DNA from: Ryuthela nishihirai
Lineage: Eukaryota; Arthropoda; Arachnida; Araneae; Heptathelidae
Assembly: GCA_038380435.1 (NCBI GenBank)
Contig: JAWZYU010000008.1
Location: 74,476,020 to 74,540,019, forward strand
DNA: 64,000 nucleotides
Direction of reading: 5' to 3'
Positions 22,530-32,271 of the stretch are shown here, piece after piece. Position 1 is the first letter of the stretch. Every line of letters starts with the position of its first letter. The notes under the pieces were generated by a model, which made no database searches, was not told where the DNA came from, and was given only the letters and a program-made list of their open reading frames with translations. The translations under genes were made by a program, and so were the position numbers.

Positions 22530-24330
22530 ATTCATTTATCACCGATATCCAAAGAATCCACTTAACGATCCATCCATTCATCTCCGTTATTCAAAGAATC
22601 CACTTAACGATCCATCCATTTATCACCGATATCCAAAGAATCCACGTGCTCATCTATTTATCTCCGATGTTCAAATAATCCTTCTAATGCTGCATCCAAT
22701 TATCTTTGATGGGCAAAGAATTCAGCTAATGCTCCATCCAATTATCTCTGACGTGTAAAGAATCTATCTAAAGCTCCATCTCTTTAACTCCGATATGCAA
22801 AGGATCTGTCCAATGTTCCGCCTATTTATCTCTGATGTGCAAAGAATCCATTTATCATCGATTTGTAAAGAATTCATGCAATGCTCCATCCATTTATCTT
22901 CAATGTACAAAGAAACCATCTAATGCTCCATCCATTTACCTCTGACGTGTAAAGAATCTATCTAAAGCTCCATCTCTTTAACTCCGATATGCAAAGGATC
23001 TGTCCAATGTTCCGCCTATTTATCTCTGATGTGCAAAGAATCCATTTATCATCGATTTGTAAAGAATTCATGCAATGCTCCATCCATTTATCTTCAATGT
23101 ACAAAGAAACCATCTAATGCTCCATCCATTTACCTCTGATGTGTAAAGAATCTATCTAAAGCTCCATCTCTTTAACTCCGATATGCAAAGGATCTGTCCA
23201 ATGTTCCGCCTATTTATCTCTGATGTGCAAAGAATCCATTTATCATCGATTTGTAAAGAATTCATGCAATGCTCCATCCATTTATCTTCAATGTACAAAG
23301 AAACCATCTAATGCTCCATCCATTTACCTCTGATGTGTAAAGAATCTATCTAAAGCTCCATCTCTTTAACTCCGATATGCAAAGGATCTGTCCAATGTTC
23401 CGCCTATTTATCTCTGATGTGCAAAGAATCCATTTATCATCGATTTGTAAAGAATTCATGCAATGCTCCATCCATTTATCTTCAATGTACAAAGAAACCA
23501 TCTAATGCTCCATCCATTTACCTCTGATGTGTAAAGAATCTATCTAAAGCTCCATCTCTTTAACTCCGATATGCAAAGGATCTGTCCAATGTTCCGCCTA
23601 TTTATCTCTGATGTGCAAAGAATCCATTTATCATCGATTTGTAAAGAATTCATGCAATGCTCCATCCATTTATCTTCAATGTACAAAGAAACCATCTAAT
23701 GCTCCATCCATTTACCTCTGATGTGTAAAGAATCTATCTAAAGCTCCATCTCTTTAACTCCGATATGCAAAGGATCTGTCCAATGTTCCGCCTATTTATC
23801 TCTGATGTGCAAAGAATCCATTTATCATCGATTTGTAAAGAATTCATGCAGTGCTCCATCCATTTATCTTTAATGTACAAAGAAACCATCTAATGCTCCA
23901 TCCATTTACCTCTGATGTGTAAAGAATCCGTGTAACTTTCCATCTATTGATGTTCGACGTGTAAAGAATCCATATAACTGTCCATACAATTTTCTTTCCA
24001 ATGTGTAAAGAATCCACTCACTGCTCCATCCATTTGTCTCTGATGGCAGTAGAATTTATTTAATCCTGCATACAAGTTTCACGGATGTCGAAATCTTCGA
24101 TTTTTCTCTCTTAGGTTGCCAGTCTCCATCTCAGTTACAAAGAGTCCCTTTTCGATATCCGAAAACTCTACATCCATTCTCTCTGATCTCGAAATCCTCC
24201 ATTTTTTTCTGGTTCCGAAAGCATTCATCGAATCAGATGCCAATTTCCTCCGTTTACGGAAAATGAAGTCTGTAATCGTCAGAGCAAAAGTGTCGCTTGT
24301 TGAGATGTTTGATCTGCCAATCGAGGTTTA
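22530..24330 (+). repeat. Tandem array with 194-bp higher-order unit
   Basis: Monomers of ~42 bp follow CTCCATCCATTTATCTCTG-ATGTGCAAAGAATCCATCTAATG. Between 22771 and 23935 they form a precise 194-bp higher-order unit: AAGCTCCATC recurs at 22771, 22965, 23159, 23353, 23547 and 23741. Each unit holds four-and-a-half monomers, one of them shortened (CATTTATCATCGATTTG). The units are almost identical, so the expansion is recent. Both flanks (22530-22770 and 23935-24330) hold diverged single monomers. No coding role is seen. Confidence 0.9.
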
Positions 24331-24370
24331 AAACATTCTTCCTAACACACCCCTAACACACATATCAATG

Positions 24371-24805
24371 GGGGCGGGGGTGGCTCAGTCGGTAGCGCGC
24401 CAGGCTCGTAATCTGTAGTTCCCAGGTTCGAGTCCCAGCTGGGTAAGCGTTGAGATTTATCTCCGCAAAATTCCCCGCCCTGCCCACGGTCAGTAGGGGA
24501 CACCGATGGGCTTGGAAAGGCCGCCGTCCGTCGGATGGGACGTTAAGCCGTGGCCCCGTGTGCGGGAGAGCCATACCCTGTGCACGTTAAAGAACACACT
24601 GGATGGCCTTGACGGGAGGCTACCATCCCGTCAAGGCTACCATCCCGTCAAAACACCCCCCCCCCCCAACTGAATACTAGATCCCAACAGCTGTTCCAGT
24701 GGGTCCCCTCCCCCAACCTTCTCTGAGCCTTCGGGGTCCATGTGACCTGGCCATTTAGCCCATGGTGTGCAAAAAAGTGCCGCTCAGAGGTAAAACAACC
24801 CAACC
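24371..24805 (+). mobile_element. SINE-A copy with internal duplication
   Basis: Full tRNA-type head and complete tail. Between about 24626 and 24690 the motif CTACCATCCCGTCAA is duplicated and followed by a C-run and a foreign 20-30 bp piece, lengthening the copy by ~50 bp. The flanks TATCAATGG and CATCAATGG are a probable TSD. Confidence 0.9.
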
Positions 24806-25300
24806 TACACCTATTCATCAATGGAACGCATTAGAAGTTCTGGCCCACATAAAGATTCGGAAAATGTCGAAGCGATGCTCTAGCAAATTTCCCTTTCTCG
24901 TAAAACAACGCGCTCTTTTTTTTTCTCCTTTGGTGAGTTCATTTCCGTTCTACAAAATCACGCGCTTCCGTATGACCTTATTGGCTTCGGCATCGGTTTC
25001 ATGAACATAAACGTCCATGGATGGAAAGAGGTCACGATGACCGGTCCCACTTAAGGGAACACAACAACTCATTTACTACGACTACTTCTCTGCAAGGGAA
25101 AAAGATATCTTAATAAAACTTTGCTTACTCAGCATACATTATGCAGTGGAAAACGAGGAATTGAAAATCTGCATTTACTTGAATATTTTGTGCCGATATC
25201 TGCTCTCAAAGCACAACTTTAGATGAATTCGTCGCTTGTATTAAGCACTTCGTAGGCCATTATAATAGAGGATTGGAAATTCTAGAACTCTGTAGGGGCA
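24806..25300. other. No recognised feature
   Basis: Non-repetitive within this window. An 80-codon frame overlapping the SINE tail is not considered real. Confidence 0.4.
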
Positions 25301-25689
25301 GGGGCGGGGGTGGCTCAGTCGGTAGCGCGCCAGACTCGTAATCTGTAGTTCCCAGGTTCGAGTCCCAGCTGGGTCAGCGTTGAGATTTATCTCCGCAAAA
25401 TTTCCCACCCTGCCCACGGTCAGTAGGGGACACCGATGGGCTTGGAAAGGCCGCCGTCCGTCGGATGGGACGTTAAGCGTGGCCTCGTGTGTGGGAGAGC
25501 CATACCCTGTGCACGTTAAAGAACACGCTGGATGACCTTGACGGGAGGCTACCATCTGTCTCCCAACAGCTGTTCCAGTGGGTCCCCTCCCCCAACCTTC
25601 TCTGAGCCTTCGGGGTCCATGTGACCTGGCCATTTAGCCCATGATGTGCAAAAAAAGTGCCGCTCAGAGATAAAACAACCCAACCCAAC
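25301..25689 (+). mobile_element. SINE-A copy, full length
   Basis: Complete head and body; the tail reads AAAACAACCCAACCCAA. It abuts the hAT transposase fragment on its right and probably truncated it. I could not pair a TSD. Confidence 0.9.
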
Positions 25690-26014
25690 GACCTGCTAGT
25701 CCTGTGATATAACCACTCATTGCAGGTACGTCAGTACATACAGAAATACAATTTTTCCATTCAAGGTTGTTTTCGGCAAAAAATGAATCAATCATATTAA
25801 AAATATCCTCACCCGTAGTAGAAGTTTTGAGAGACTTACAAAATAAAATGTCTTCAAATATTGCATCCTGGAATTTTCCACGCACGAAAACAAGTAATTG
25901 AGCTGGCCCAGCTATGTCTGTCGACTCATCCACTTGTATGGCAAACCTTTGTATGTTTCTCTTACCCTTTAGGAGATTTATACATTTCTTCAATTGGTTT
26001 AATAGGCATATCAT

Positions 26015-26265
26015 GGAAAGGCCGCCGTCCGTCGGATGGGACGTTAAGCCGTGGCCCCGTGTGCGGAAGAGCCATACCCTGTGCACGTTAAAGAACACAC
26101 TGGATGGCCTTGACGGGAGGCTACCATCTGTCTCCCAACAGCTGTTCCAGTGAGTCCCCTCCCCCAACTTTCTCTGAGCCTTCGGGGTCCATGTGACCTG
26201 GCCATTTAGCCCATAGTATGCAAAAAAGTGCCGCTCAGAGGTAAAACAACCCAACCCAACCCAAG
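26015..26265 (+). mobile_element. SINE-A, 5'-truncated, exact TSD
   Basis: Only the 3' ~250 bp is present, starting GGAAAGGCCGCCGTCC. It is flanked by the 12-bp TSD TAGGCATATCAT (26003-26014 and 26266-26277). 5' truncation with a TSD shows insertion by target-primed reverse transcription. Confidence 0.95.
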
Positions 26266-26301
26266 TAGGCATATCATTTCATGATTTATTCTAAATATTT
26301 T

Positions 26302-26690
26302 AGGCGGCGGGGGTGGCTTAGTCGGTAGCGCGCCAGGCTGGTAATCTGTAGTTCCCAGGTTCGAGTCCCAGCTGGGTCAGCGTTGAGATTTATCTCCGCA
26401 AAATTCCCCGCCCCGCCCACGGTCAGTAGGGGACACCGATGGGCTTGGAAAGGCCGCCGTCCGTCGGATGGGACGTTAAGCTCGTGGCGCCGTGTGCGGG
26501 AGAGCTATACGCTGTGCACGTTAAAGAACACGCTGGATGGCCTTGACGGGAGGCTACCATCTTTCTCCCAACAGCTGTTCCAGTGGGTCCCCTCCCCAAA
26601 CCTTCTCTGAGCCTTTGGGGTCCATGTGACCTGGCCATTTAGCCCATGGTGTGCAAAAAAGTGCCGCTCAGAGGTAAAACAACCCACAAC
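26302..26690 (+). mobile_element. SINE-A, full length, exact TSD
   Basis: Complete copy flanked by TCTAAATATTTT (26290-26301 and 26691-26702), inserted in the hAT remnant only 36 bp from the previous copy. Confidence 0.95.
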
Positions 26691-27363
26691 TCTAAATATT
26701 TTGCTATTTTTAATGTTCACCTCCTCACCTTTAAAAGCTTTATTAATTTCTTCAATGAGATTTACGATATATATGTTATAAATGAATCACTTATTTTGCT
26801 AGTTTTATGTATTTCTTTTCCAGGAATAGTTGCTAATCTCGTTGATTATTTTTTACCTAAATGCTTATGAAAAATTACTTAAACTTGTAATAGTTGATAA
26901 TTTTCACACTATTAAAATTTTGGTTTGTTTGAAATCGTGAAAGATACAATGTTTTTACCTGAGATTTTATTTATTTTCAGTTAAAAAATGTTATTACAAG
27001 AGGAATTTTTAATAACTACTCTCTCACATCAGAATATTCCAAAAGTTCTTTATAGTTTTTTTAAATTGTTTTCAGGAAGGATACAGCGATTGAATTTTAA
27101 CTACTTTGTTTTATTTCAGTAAAAAATTCGGCAGATATATTTTCCGTGTTTTGCATTTTGTCGAGGAATTATTTTTTATTCAGAGATTGATAAATTGAAT
27201 CTGGGTTAAAAATTGGTTCATTTGAAACCAACGGCAATAATTTCCCTTTCAACTTCATTCAAATGAAGCGATGTGCGGAAATAACCAGCAAGCGAGCAAA
27301 CGCAGCGATGGCCCAGTGTGTGTGACGTCAAAAAACAGGTTGGTGGGCTTGTTCGTTCTAGGA

Positions 27364-27747
27364 TTGGATTGTTTTACCTCTGAGCGGCACTTTTTTGCAC
27401 ACCATGGGCTAAATGGCCAGGTCACACGGACCCCGAAGGCTCAGAGAAGGTTGGGGGAGGGGACCCACTGGAACAGCTGTTGGGAGACAGATGGTAGTCT
27501 CCCGTCAAGGCCATCCAGCGTGTTCTTTAACGTGCACAGGGTATGGCTCTCCCACACACGGGGCCACGGCTTAACGTCCCATCCGACGGACGGCGGCCTT
27601 TTCAAGCCCATCGGTGTCGCCTACTGACCGTGGGCAGGGCGGGGAAATTTTGCGGAGATAAATCTCAACGCTGACCCAGCTCGGACTCGAACCTGGGAAG
27701 TACAGATTACGAGCCTGGCGCGCTACCGACTGAGCCACCCCCGCCCC
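27364..27747 (-). mobile_element. SINE-A, full length, exact TSD
   Basis: Reverse-strand copy flanked by TCGTTCTAGGA (27353-27363 and 27748-27758). The uninterrupted version of the site is seen at about 2292-2305, where TTCATTCTAGGAGGTAT is continuous. Confidence 0.95.
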
Positions 27748-28051
27748 TCGTTCTAGGAGGTATCCCTAACTCGAAGACTCGAATCCCATTCAGGACGAAA
27801 CCAAATATTTTTCATGTAATTATTTCAAGTGTTTCTTGCATCAGGATATTTTCATGTGATACTTCATTGCTGAATTAAAAGGTTTGCAGTTGATTCATAT
27901 TTATTGTCTAAGGAACTGCTCCGCACTTTGCATCTTAATTGACATTTCGCTTAACAGACCCAATCTTTGTCTTCTTATGTCGGATAATCCGGACTCCACT
28001 GTTATGCAAATGCATTTGGTTCGTTATAGTGAATCTAATAGGATCACTCCT

Positions 28052-28363
28052 CCTGGGTCAGCTTTGAGATTGATGTCCTCAAAAGTGCCTGCCCTGCCCT
28101 CAGTCAGTAGAGGACTCCAAAGGGTTTTGAAAGGCCGAGGCGGTCGGATGAGACGTTAAGCCGTGGCCCAGTGTGACGGAGAGCCATTCCCTGTGCACGT
28201 TAAAGATCATGCTGGATGGCCTTGACAGGAGGCTATATGTCTTCTAAGTGCTGTCCAGTGGGTTTCACTTCCCGAACCTTCTCAGAGCCTTTGGGACCCT
28301 TGTGACCTGGCCATTTAGTTCATTGTGTGAAAAAAAAGTGACACGGTGAAACAACCCAACCCA
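28052..28363 (+). mobile_element. SINE-A copy, old, headless
   Basis: Begins after the tRNA region at CCTGGGTCAGC and is much more diverged than its neighbours, with many small deletions. It keeps the tail ACAACCCAACCCAA. It belongs to an older SINE-A generation. Confidence 0.85.
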
Positions 28364-28429
28364 ATCTATCTCTATTAACAAGAAATGGCCTCCGTGTGTT
28401 GATTCCACTAACGATGAAATTTTAAAACT

Positions 28430-29300
28430 TCTATTTCTTAAATGGTCTAGAGATTTCAAAATTTCTGATTTAGATTATGCAGATGATTTGGCCCTGTTGG
28501 CTAATGATGTTGATGAGATGAATTCGGTCATTAGGGCTGTTGATGAGACGGGTAATAGAGTAAGTTTGGTGATAAACAGAGAAAAAACTAAAGTGATGAA
28601 AATTGGTCAGGCAGATGTTGCTTCAGTTGCTTTGAATGGCTGTACTATTGAGAGAGTGTCTCAGTTTAATTATCTTGGGAGCTATGTAACAGATACTGGT
28701 GATGTGCGGCATGAGATTAACAGAGGCGAATAGAGATTGCCTCTGGGACTTTTAGGAATCTATGGAGACCGTGGAAAAATAGGCGTGTACACTTAAAGAC
28801 TAAAATTAGGCTGTTTAATAGTTTGGTTCTTTCTAAGGTTATTTATGGTAGCGGAACATGGACCCTTGTAAGCAGGATAACAAGAAACTCGATGCCTTTG
28901 ATTCTAAATGCTTACGCAGTATCTTGAAAATTAAGTAGTTTGACTTTGTAAGCAATGATGAGGTTAGGCAAAGGAGTTTGCAACCTCCTTTAAGCAGCAT
29001 ATTGTGCAGAGAGTGACTGCGTTGGTTTGGCCATGTTTCCTGTATGCATAGCTACAGATTGGCAAATAGGATTATGAGCAGTGTGCCCAAAGGCTTCAGG
29101 AAAAAGGGGAGACCTAGGATGCATTGGGCATACAATGTCAAACAGGACCTTGCTAGAATTGGCCTAGAGTGGCCAAATGAGGCAGCTGTAGCTCAGATGA
29201 GACATGTCTGGAGAGGAAAATCACACAGTCTGGTTGGACCTCCGTAACCCATGGCTGCATGAGGATTTTGTATGTATGTATGTATGTAGGTATGTATCAG
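28430..29300 (+). mobile_element. RTE-like LINE 3' fragment with GTAT tail
   Basis: Starts in the RT palm and reads DLDYADDLALLANDVDEM (intact YADD), ETGNRVSLVINREKTK and SQFNYLGSYVTDTGDVRHEI to a stop near 28733. The C-terminus at 29044-29247 (KGFRKKGRPRM, NVKQDLARIGLEW) follows after frame breaks. The 3' end GAGGATTTTGTATGTATG continues as a GTAT microsatellite to about 29300. 5'-truncated copy of the same family as 4926-8975. Confidence 0.85.
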
Positions 29301-29480
29301 ATAGTACATGAAGCATGTACATCAACATTTTATTTATGTTAATCAAGTATGAGGTCAGTTTCCATTTTTAAAAAATTTGAAATCAGATACGTTTTAATAA
29401 CGAAGCAATCTGATCAGTGGTTCCTTCATTAGTTTCACATTAGAAACGTTAGAAGTACACAACTGCTGAGATGAACGGGC

Positions 29481-29617
29481 GTTTCTGCTGAGGTCCTGCC
29501 ATCCTCTCAGACCTTCTACTATGGCATATAAACTGACAGGCTCCTGTCAGACCTCTGTGGCAAGCAGCTGCTTGAGGGGGTATTTATTTATTATTTTTAT
29601 TTTTTTTATCAGACAGT
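29481..29617 (+). mobile_element. SINE-B fragment, 5'-truncated
   Basis: Starts at TTTCTGCTGAGGTCCTGCC, lacks the tRNA-like head, and ends in a long T/A-rich tail. The words ATCAGATAGTA near 29296 and ATCAGACAGTA near 29607 could be an imperfect TSD enclosing more sequence, but this is uncertain. Confidence 0.75.
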
Positions 29618-29687
29618 ATTAGAGCAATTTTACAGCATCGAGACAGATTTTTAAATAGTAGAGAACTACAAAGTTCGGTATTTTACC

Positions 29688-30073
29688 TCTGAGTGGGTAC
29701 ATTTTGCACCCAATGGGTTAACTGAGCAGGCCATATAGATCCCGAGGGCTGAGAGGAGGATAGGAGGTGATGGGACTCATTGGACAGTTGCTAGGAGAGA
29801 GCCCTGTTCTCGGTCAGCAGGGGCCACCAATGGGCTTGGAAAGCCCGCCGTCTGTCGGATGGGTCGTTAATCCGTTGCCCCTGTGTGTGGGAGAGTCATA
29901 CCCTGTGGCGTTAAAGAACACGTTGGATGGCTTTGACTGGAGGCTACCATCTGTTTCCTGATAGCTGTTCTAGTGAGTCCCTCCCCCAATCTTCTGAGCC
30001 TTCGGGGTTCTTTTGACTTCGCCATTTAACCCATTGTGGGCAAAAAAGGGCCGCTCAGAGGCAAAACAGTCCA
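29688..30073. mobile_element. Head-to-head pair of truncated SINE-A
   Basis: 29688-29800 is a reverse-strand SINE-A tail half (TTTTACCTCTGAGTGGG onward). At 29801 the sequence switches without a gap to a forward copy beginning GCCCTGTTCTCGGTCAGC, which runs to its own tail at 30073. Both outer ends are SINE 3' tails. Classical 5'-inversion would leave only one tail, so this is two joined insertions or an inverted duplication. Fairly old. Confidence 0.8.
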
Positions 30074-30192
30074 TACTTTCGAAATGCCTGTAATATACGA
30101 TTGTCCAATCCACCATACACTGCATAAGTTTCTGATTTCACCTCTTTCAAATAATTCCCCCAAGAACAAAGAAATCATTTCTTTCACTAAAG

Positions 30193-30585
30193 GGGGCGGG
30201 GGTGGCTCAGTCGGTAGCGCGCCAGGCTCGTAATCTGTAGTTCCCAGGTTCGAGTCCCACCTGGGTCAGCGTTGAGATTTATCTCCGCAAAAATTCCCCG
30301 CCCTGCCCACGGTCAGTAGGGGACACCGATGGGCTTGGAAAGGCCGCCGTCCGTCGGATGGGACGTTAAGCCGTGGCCCCGTGTGCGGGAGAGCCATACC
30401 CTGTGCACGTTAAAGAACACGCTGGATGGCCTTGACGGGAGGCTACCATCTGTCTCCCAACAGCTGTTCCAGTGGGTCCCCTCCCCCAACCTTCTCTGAG
30501 CCTTCGGGGTCCATGTGACCTGGCCATTTAGCCCATGGTGTGCAAAAAAGTGCCGCTCAGAGGTAAAACAACCCAAAACAACAAC
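30193..30585 (+). mobile_element. SINE-A, best full-length reference copy
   Basis: About 385 bp plus a short ACAAC-rich tail, flanked by the 13-bp TSD TCTTTCACTAAAG (30180-30192 and 30586-30598). The 70-bp head folds like a tRNA and is closest to elongator tRNA-Met (GCGCGYCAG, loop CTCRTAA, AATCTG), with CGT where Met has CAT. The body carries GGGACGTTAAGCCGTGG and GCACGTTAAAGAACAC, resembling a conserved SINE central domain. There is no coding; long frames in many copies are incidental. The partner LINE supplying reverse transcriptase is not obvious from the tail AAAACAACCCAA. Confidence 0.95.
30203..30257 (+). promoter_or_regulatory. Pol III internal promoter (A and B boxes)
   Basis: A box TGGCTCAGTCGG at 30203-30214 and B box GGTTCGAGTCC at 30247-30257 match the tRNA-type RNA polymerase III consensus, with normal spacing. 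The same pair is present in the other full-length SINE-A copies. The copy at 49363 has lost its B box. Confidence 0.85.
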
Positions 30586-30598
30586 TCTTTCACTAAAG

Positions 30599-31043
30599 AC
30601 CTCCCTCTAAGTGAGGTAACGAAACCGATGAGAAGGTCAAATGCTTCAATTGTTTTCTTTCTGTTGTTGCCGAAACGTGTTGATGACTTCAACAGATGCG
30701 CATCACTAATCTTTCAGTGCTTTGTCTTCTGTTGTTTTCGTTGCTTAGTTATGTCAGGTGGTTGGCAGCCGAGCACTTCCTTCATTTGTTATTCTTAAGT
30801 CTCTGCAGAGCTGTGATATCTGAAGTGGGTCATTCGTTGCTATAAATATCGCCTCTTCACCAAGTGGCCAGCAACCCTAGAATGATGCCGCTCGCAATCT
30901 AACCCCCCCCCCCGCTCACCCTCAAATGAAGAAAAATAACAAACTGAAACATTTGAAAAAGAAAATGAAAACTTATACGACACTAGATAAACAAATTAGT
31001 TAAAAGGAATGGACGCTTTGGCTTTTACAAGAAACACTTCTGT
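30599..31043. other. No recognised feature
   Basis: Includes a C-run near 30901-30914. No repeat family or domain recognised. Confidence 0.4.
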
Positions 31044-31055
31044 CTCCACCAAATC

Positions 31056-31924
31056 GCGCCAGGTTCGTAATCTGCAGTTCCCAGGTTCGAGTCCCAGCTG
31101 GGTCAGCGTTGAGATTTATCTCCGCAAAATTCCCCGCCCTGCTCACGGTCAGTAGGGGACACCGATGGGCTTGGAAAGGCCGCCGTCCGTCGGATGGGAC
31201 GTTAAGCCGTGGCCCCGTGTGCGGGAGAGACATACCCTGTGCACGTTAAAGAACACGCTGGATGGCCTTGACGGGAGGCTACCATCTGTCTCCCAACAGC
31301 TGTTCCAGTGAGTCCCCTCCTCCAACCTTCTCTGAGCCTTCGAGGTCCATGTGACCTGGCCATTTAGCCCATGGTGTGCAAAAAAGTGCCGCTTAGAGGT
31401 AAAACAACCCAACGTTGAAGAACACGCTGGATGGCCTTGACGGGAGGCTACCATCTGTCTCCCAACAGCTGTTCCAGTGAGTCCCCTCCTCCAACCTTCT
31501 CTGAGCCTTCGAGGTCCATGTGACCTGGCCATTTAGCCCATGGTGTGCAAAAAAGTGCCGCTTAGAGGTAAAACAACCCAACGTTGAAGAACACGCTGGA
31601 TGGCCTTGACGGGAGGCTACCATTTGTCTCCCAACAGCTGTTCCAGTGAGTCCCCTCCTCCAACCTTCTCTGAGCCTTCGGGGTCCATGTGACCTGGCCA
31701 TTTAGCCCATGGTGTGCAAAAAAGTGCCGCTCAGAGGTAAAACAACCCAACGTTAAAGAACACACTGGATGGCCTTGACGGGAGGCTACCATCTGTCTCC
31801 CAACAGCTGTTCCAGTGGGTCCCCTCCCCCAACCTTCTCTGAGCCTTCGGGGTTCATGTGACCTGGCCATTTAGCCCATGGTGTGCAAAAAAGTGCCGCT
31901 CAGAGATAAAACAACCCAACCCAA
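31056..31924 (+). mobile_element. SINE-A with four-fold tandem tail
   Basis: The head is cut within the D arm (starts GCGCCAGG). The body reaches AAAACAACCCAA and is followed by three more copies of the 3' ~169 bp, each starting CGTT(G/A)AAGAACAC. Junctions are at 31413, 31582 and 31751, exactly 169 bp apart. The whole block is enclosed by one TSD, CTCCACCARATC (31044-31055 and 31925-31936). Units 1 and 2 share private changes (CGAGGTCC, GCTTAGAGG), so at least one duplication is recent. Confidence 0.92.
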
Positions 31925-31936
31925 CTCCACCAGATC

Positions 31937-32271
31937 CCAGATTAGAGGGTTAAGTTTCGCATACTTTTTCGAGAAAAAACACTAATGGCTTTTCTGTTCC
32001 ATAAAAGAGGCAAATTTTCTTAGCTTAGAAATGGGCCGAAACGTTCGGCCATTCTCTGGAAGCACGATTCTGCAGGAAATGAGGGGATGACTCTTTCTGT
32101 TTAATGGTACGGCTTGAAAAGGAGAGGCATTTCTTCACAGCCTTGGCCGATTTAACCTCAAAGGCGGAGAAATTCTTTTCTGTGTTTCATCAGAACGACT
32201 TTCTTGCTTCATCATTTCATTCTTCAATTTTCACTTGGCTTTCAATTATTTTTGTTCAGTTCGCAATTCAG
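31937..32271. other. Unassigned leader of the minisatellite
   Basis: Unique sequence up to the first GACGTCAATTCATC-like monomers. An ATG at 32104 opens a frame of 545 codons that runs on into the array. The unique part covers only ~57 codons and shows no recognisable domain. Confidence 0.4.

Larger units (their letters stand above)
25690..27800 (-). pseudogene. hAT transposase remnant (ZBED5/Charlie-like)
   Basis: The best coding part is 25690-26010 on the reverse strand. It shows QLKKCINLLKGKRN, FAIQVDESTDIAG, LLVFVRGKF, DILFCKSLKTSTTGEDIF and NCISVCTDVPAMSGYITG. The Asp of DEST and the Asp of CTD are the first two acidic residues of the hAT catalytic triad. The usual CTDGAPAM is shortened to CTDVPAM. 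The third residue lies beyond the SINE at 25301 and is absent. Upstream sequence (26703-27353 and 27759-27800) is non-coding now. Three SINE-A copies are nested here. Paralogous to 1320-2305. Confidence 0.75.

Noticed and set aside
22530..24060. CRISPR array
   Set aside because: Regular spacing, but the intervals are also repeats, the context is eukaryotic transposons and there are no cas genes.
25664..26272. 202-codon ORF as a functional hAT-derived host gene
   Set aside because: Both ends of the ORF are SINE-A sequence, the CTDGAPAM motif is shortened, and the third catalytic residue is missing.
27271..27627. Repeated ORFs of 80-130 codons (MGCFTSERHFFAHHGLNG type and MALPHTGPRLNVPSDGRR type)
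   Set aside because: They coincide with SINE-A copies on either strand; SINEs are non-coding and the frames end at SINE borders.
29688..30073. Twin-primed 5'-inverted SINE
   Set aside because: Both halves carry the 3' tail, which twin priming does not produce.
30193..30262. tRNA genes
   Set aside because: The tRNA-like heads lack a paired acceptor stem and 3' end and are always fused to the SINE body; the same holds for the SINE-B heads at 50.0 and 50.3 kb.
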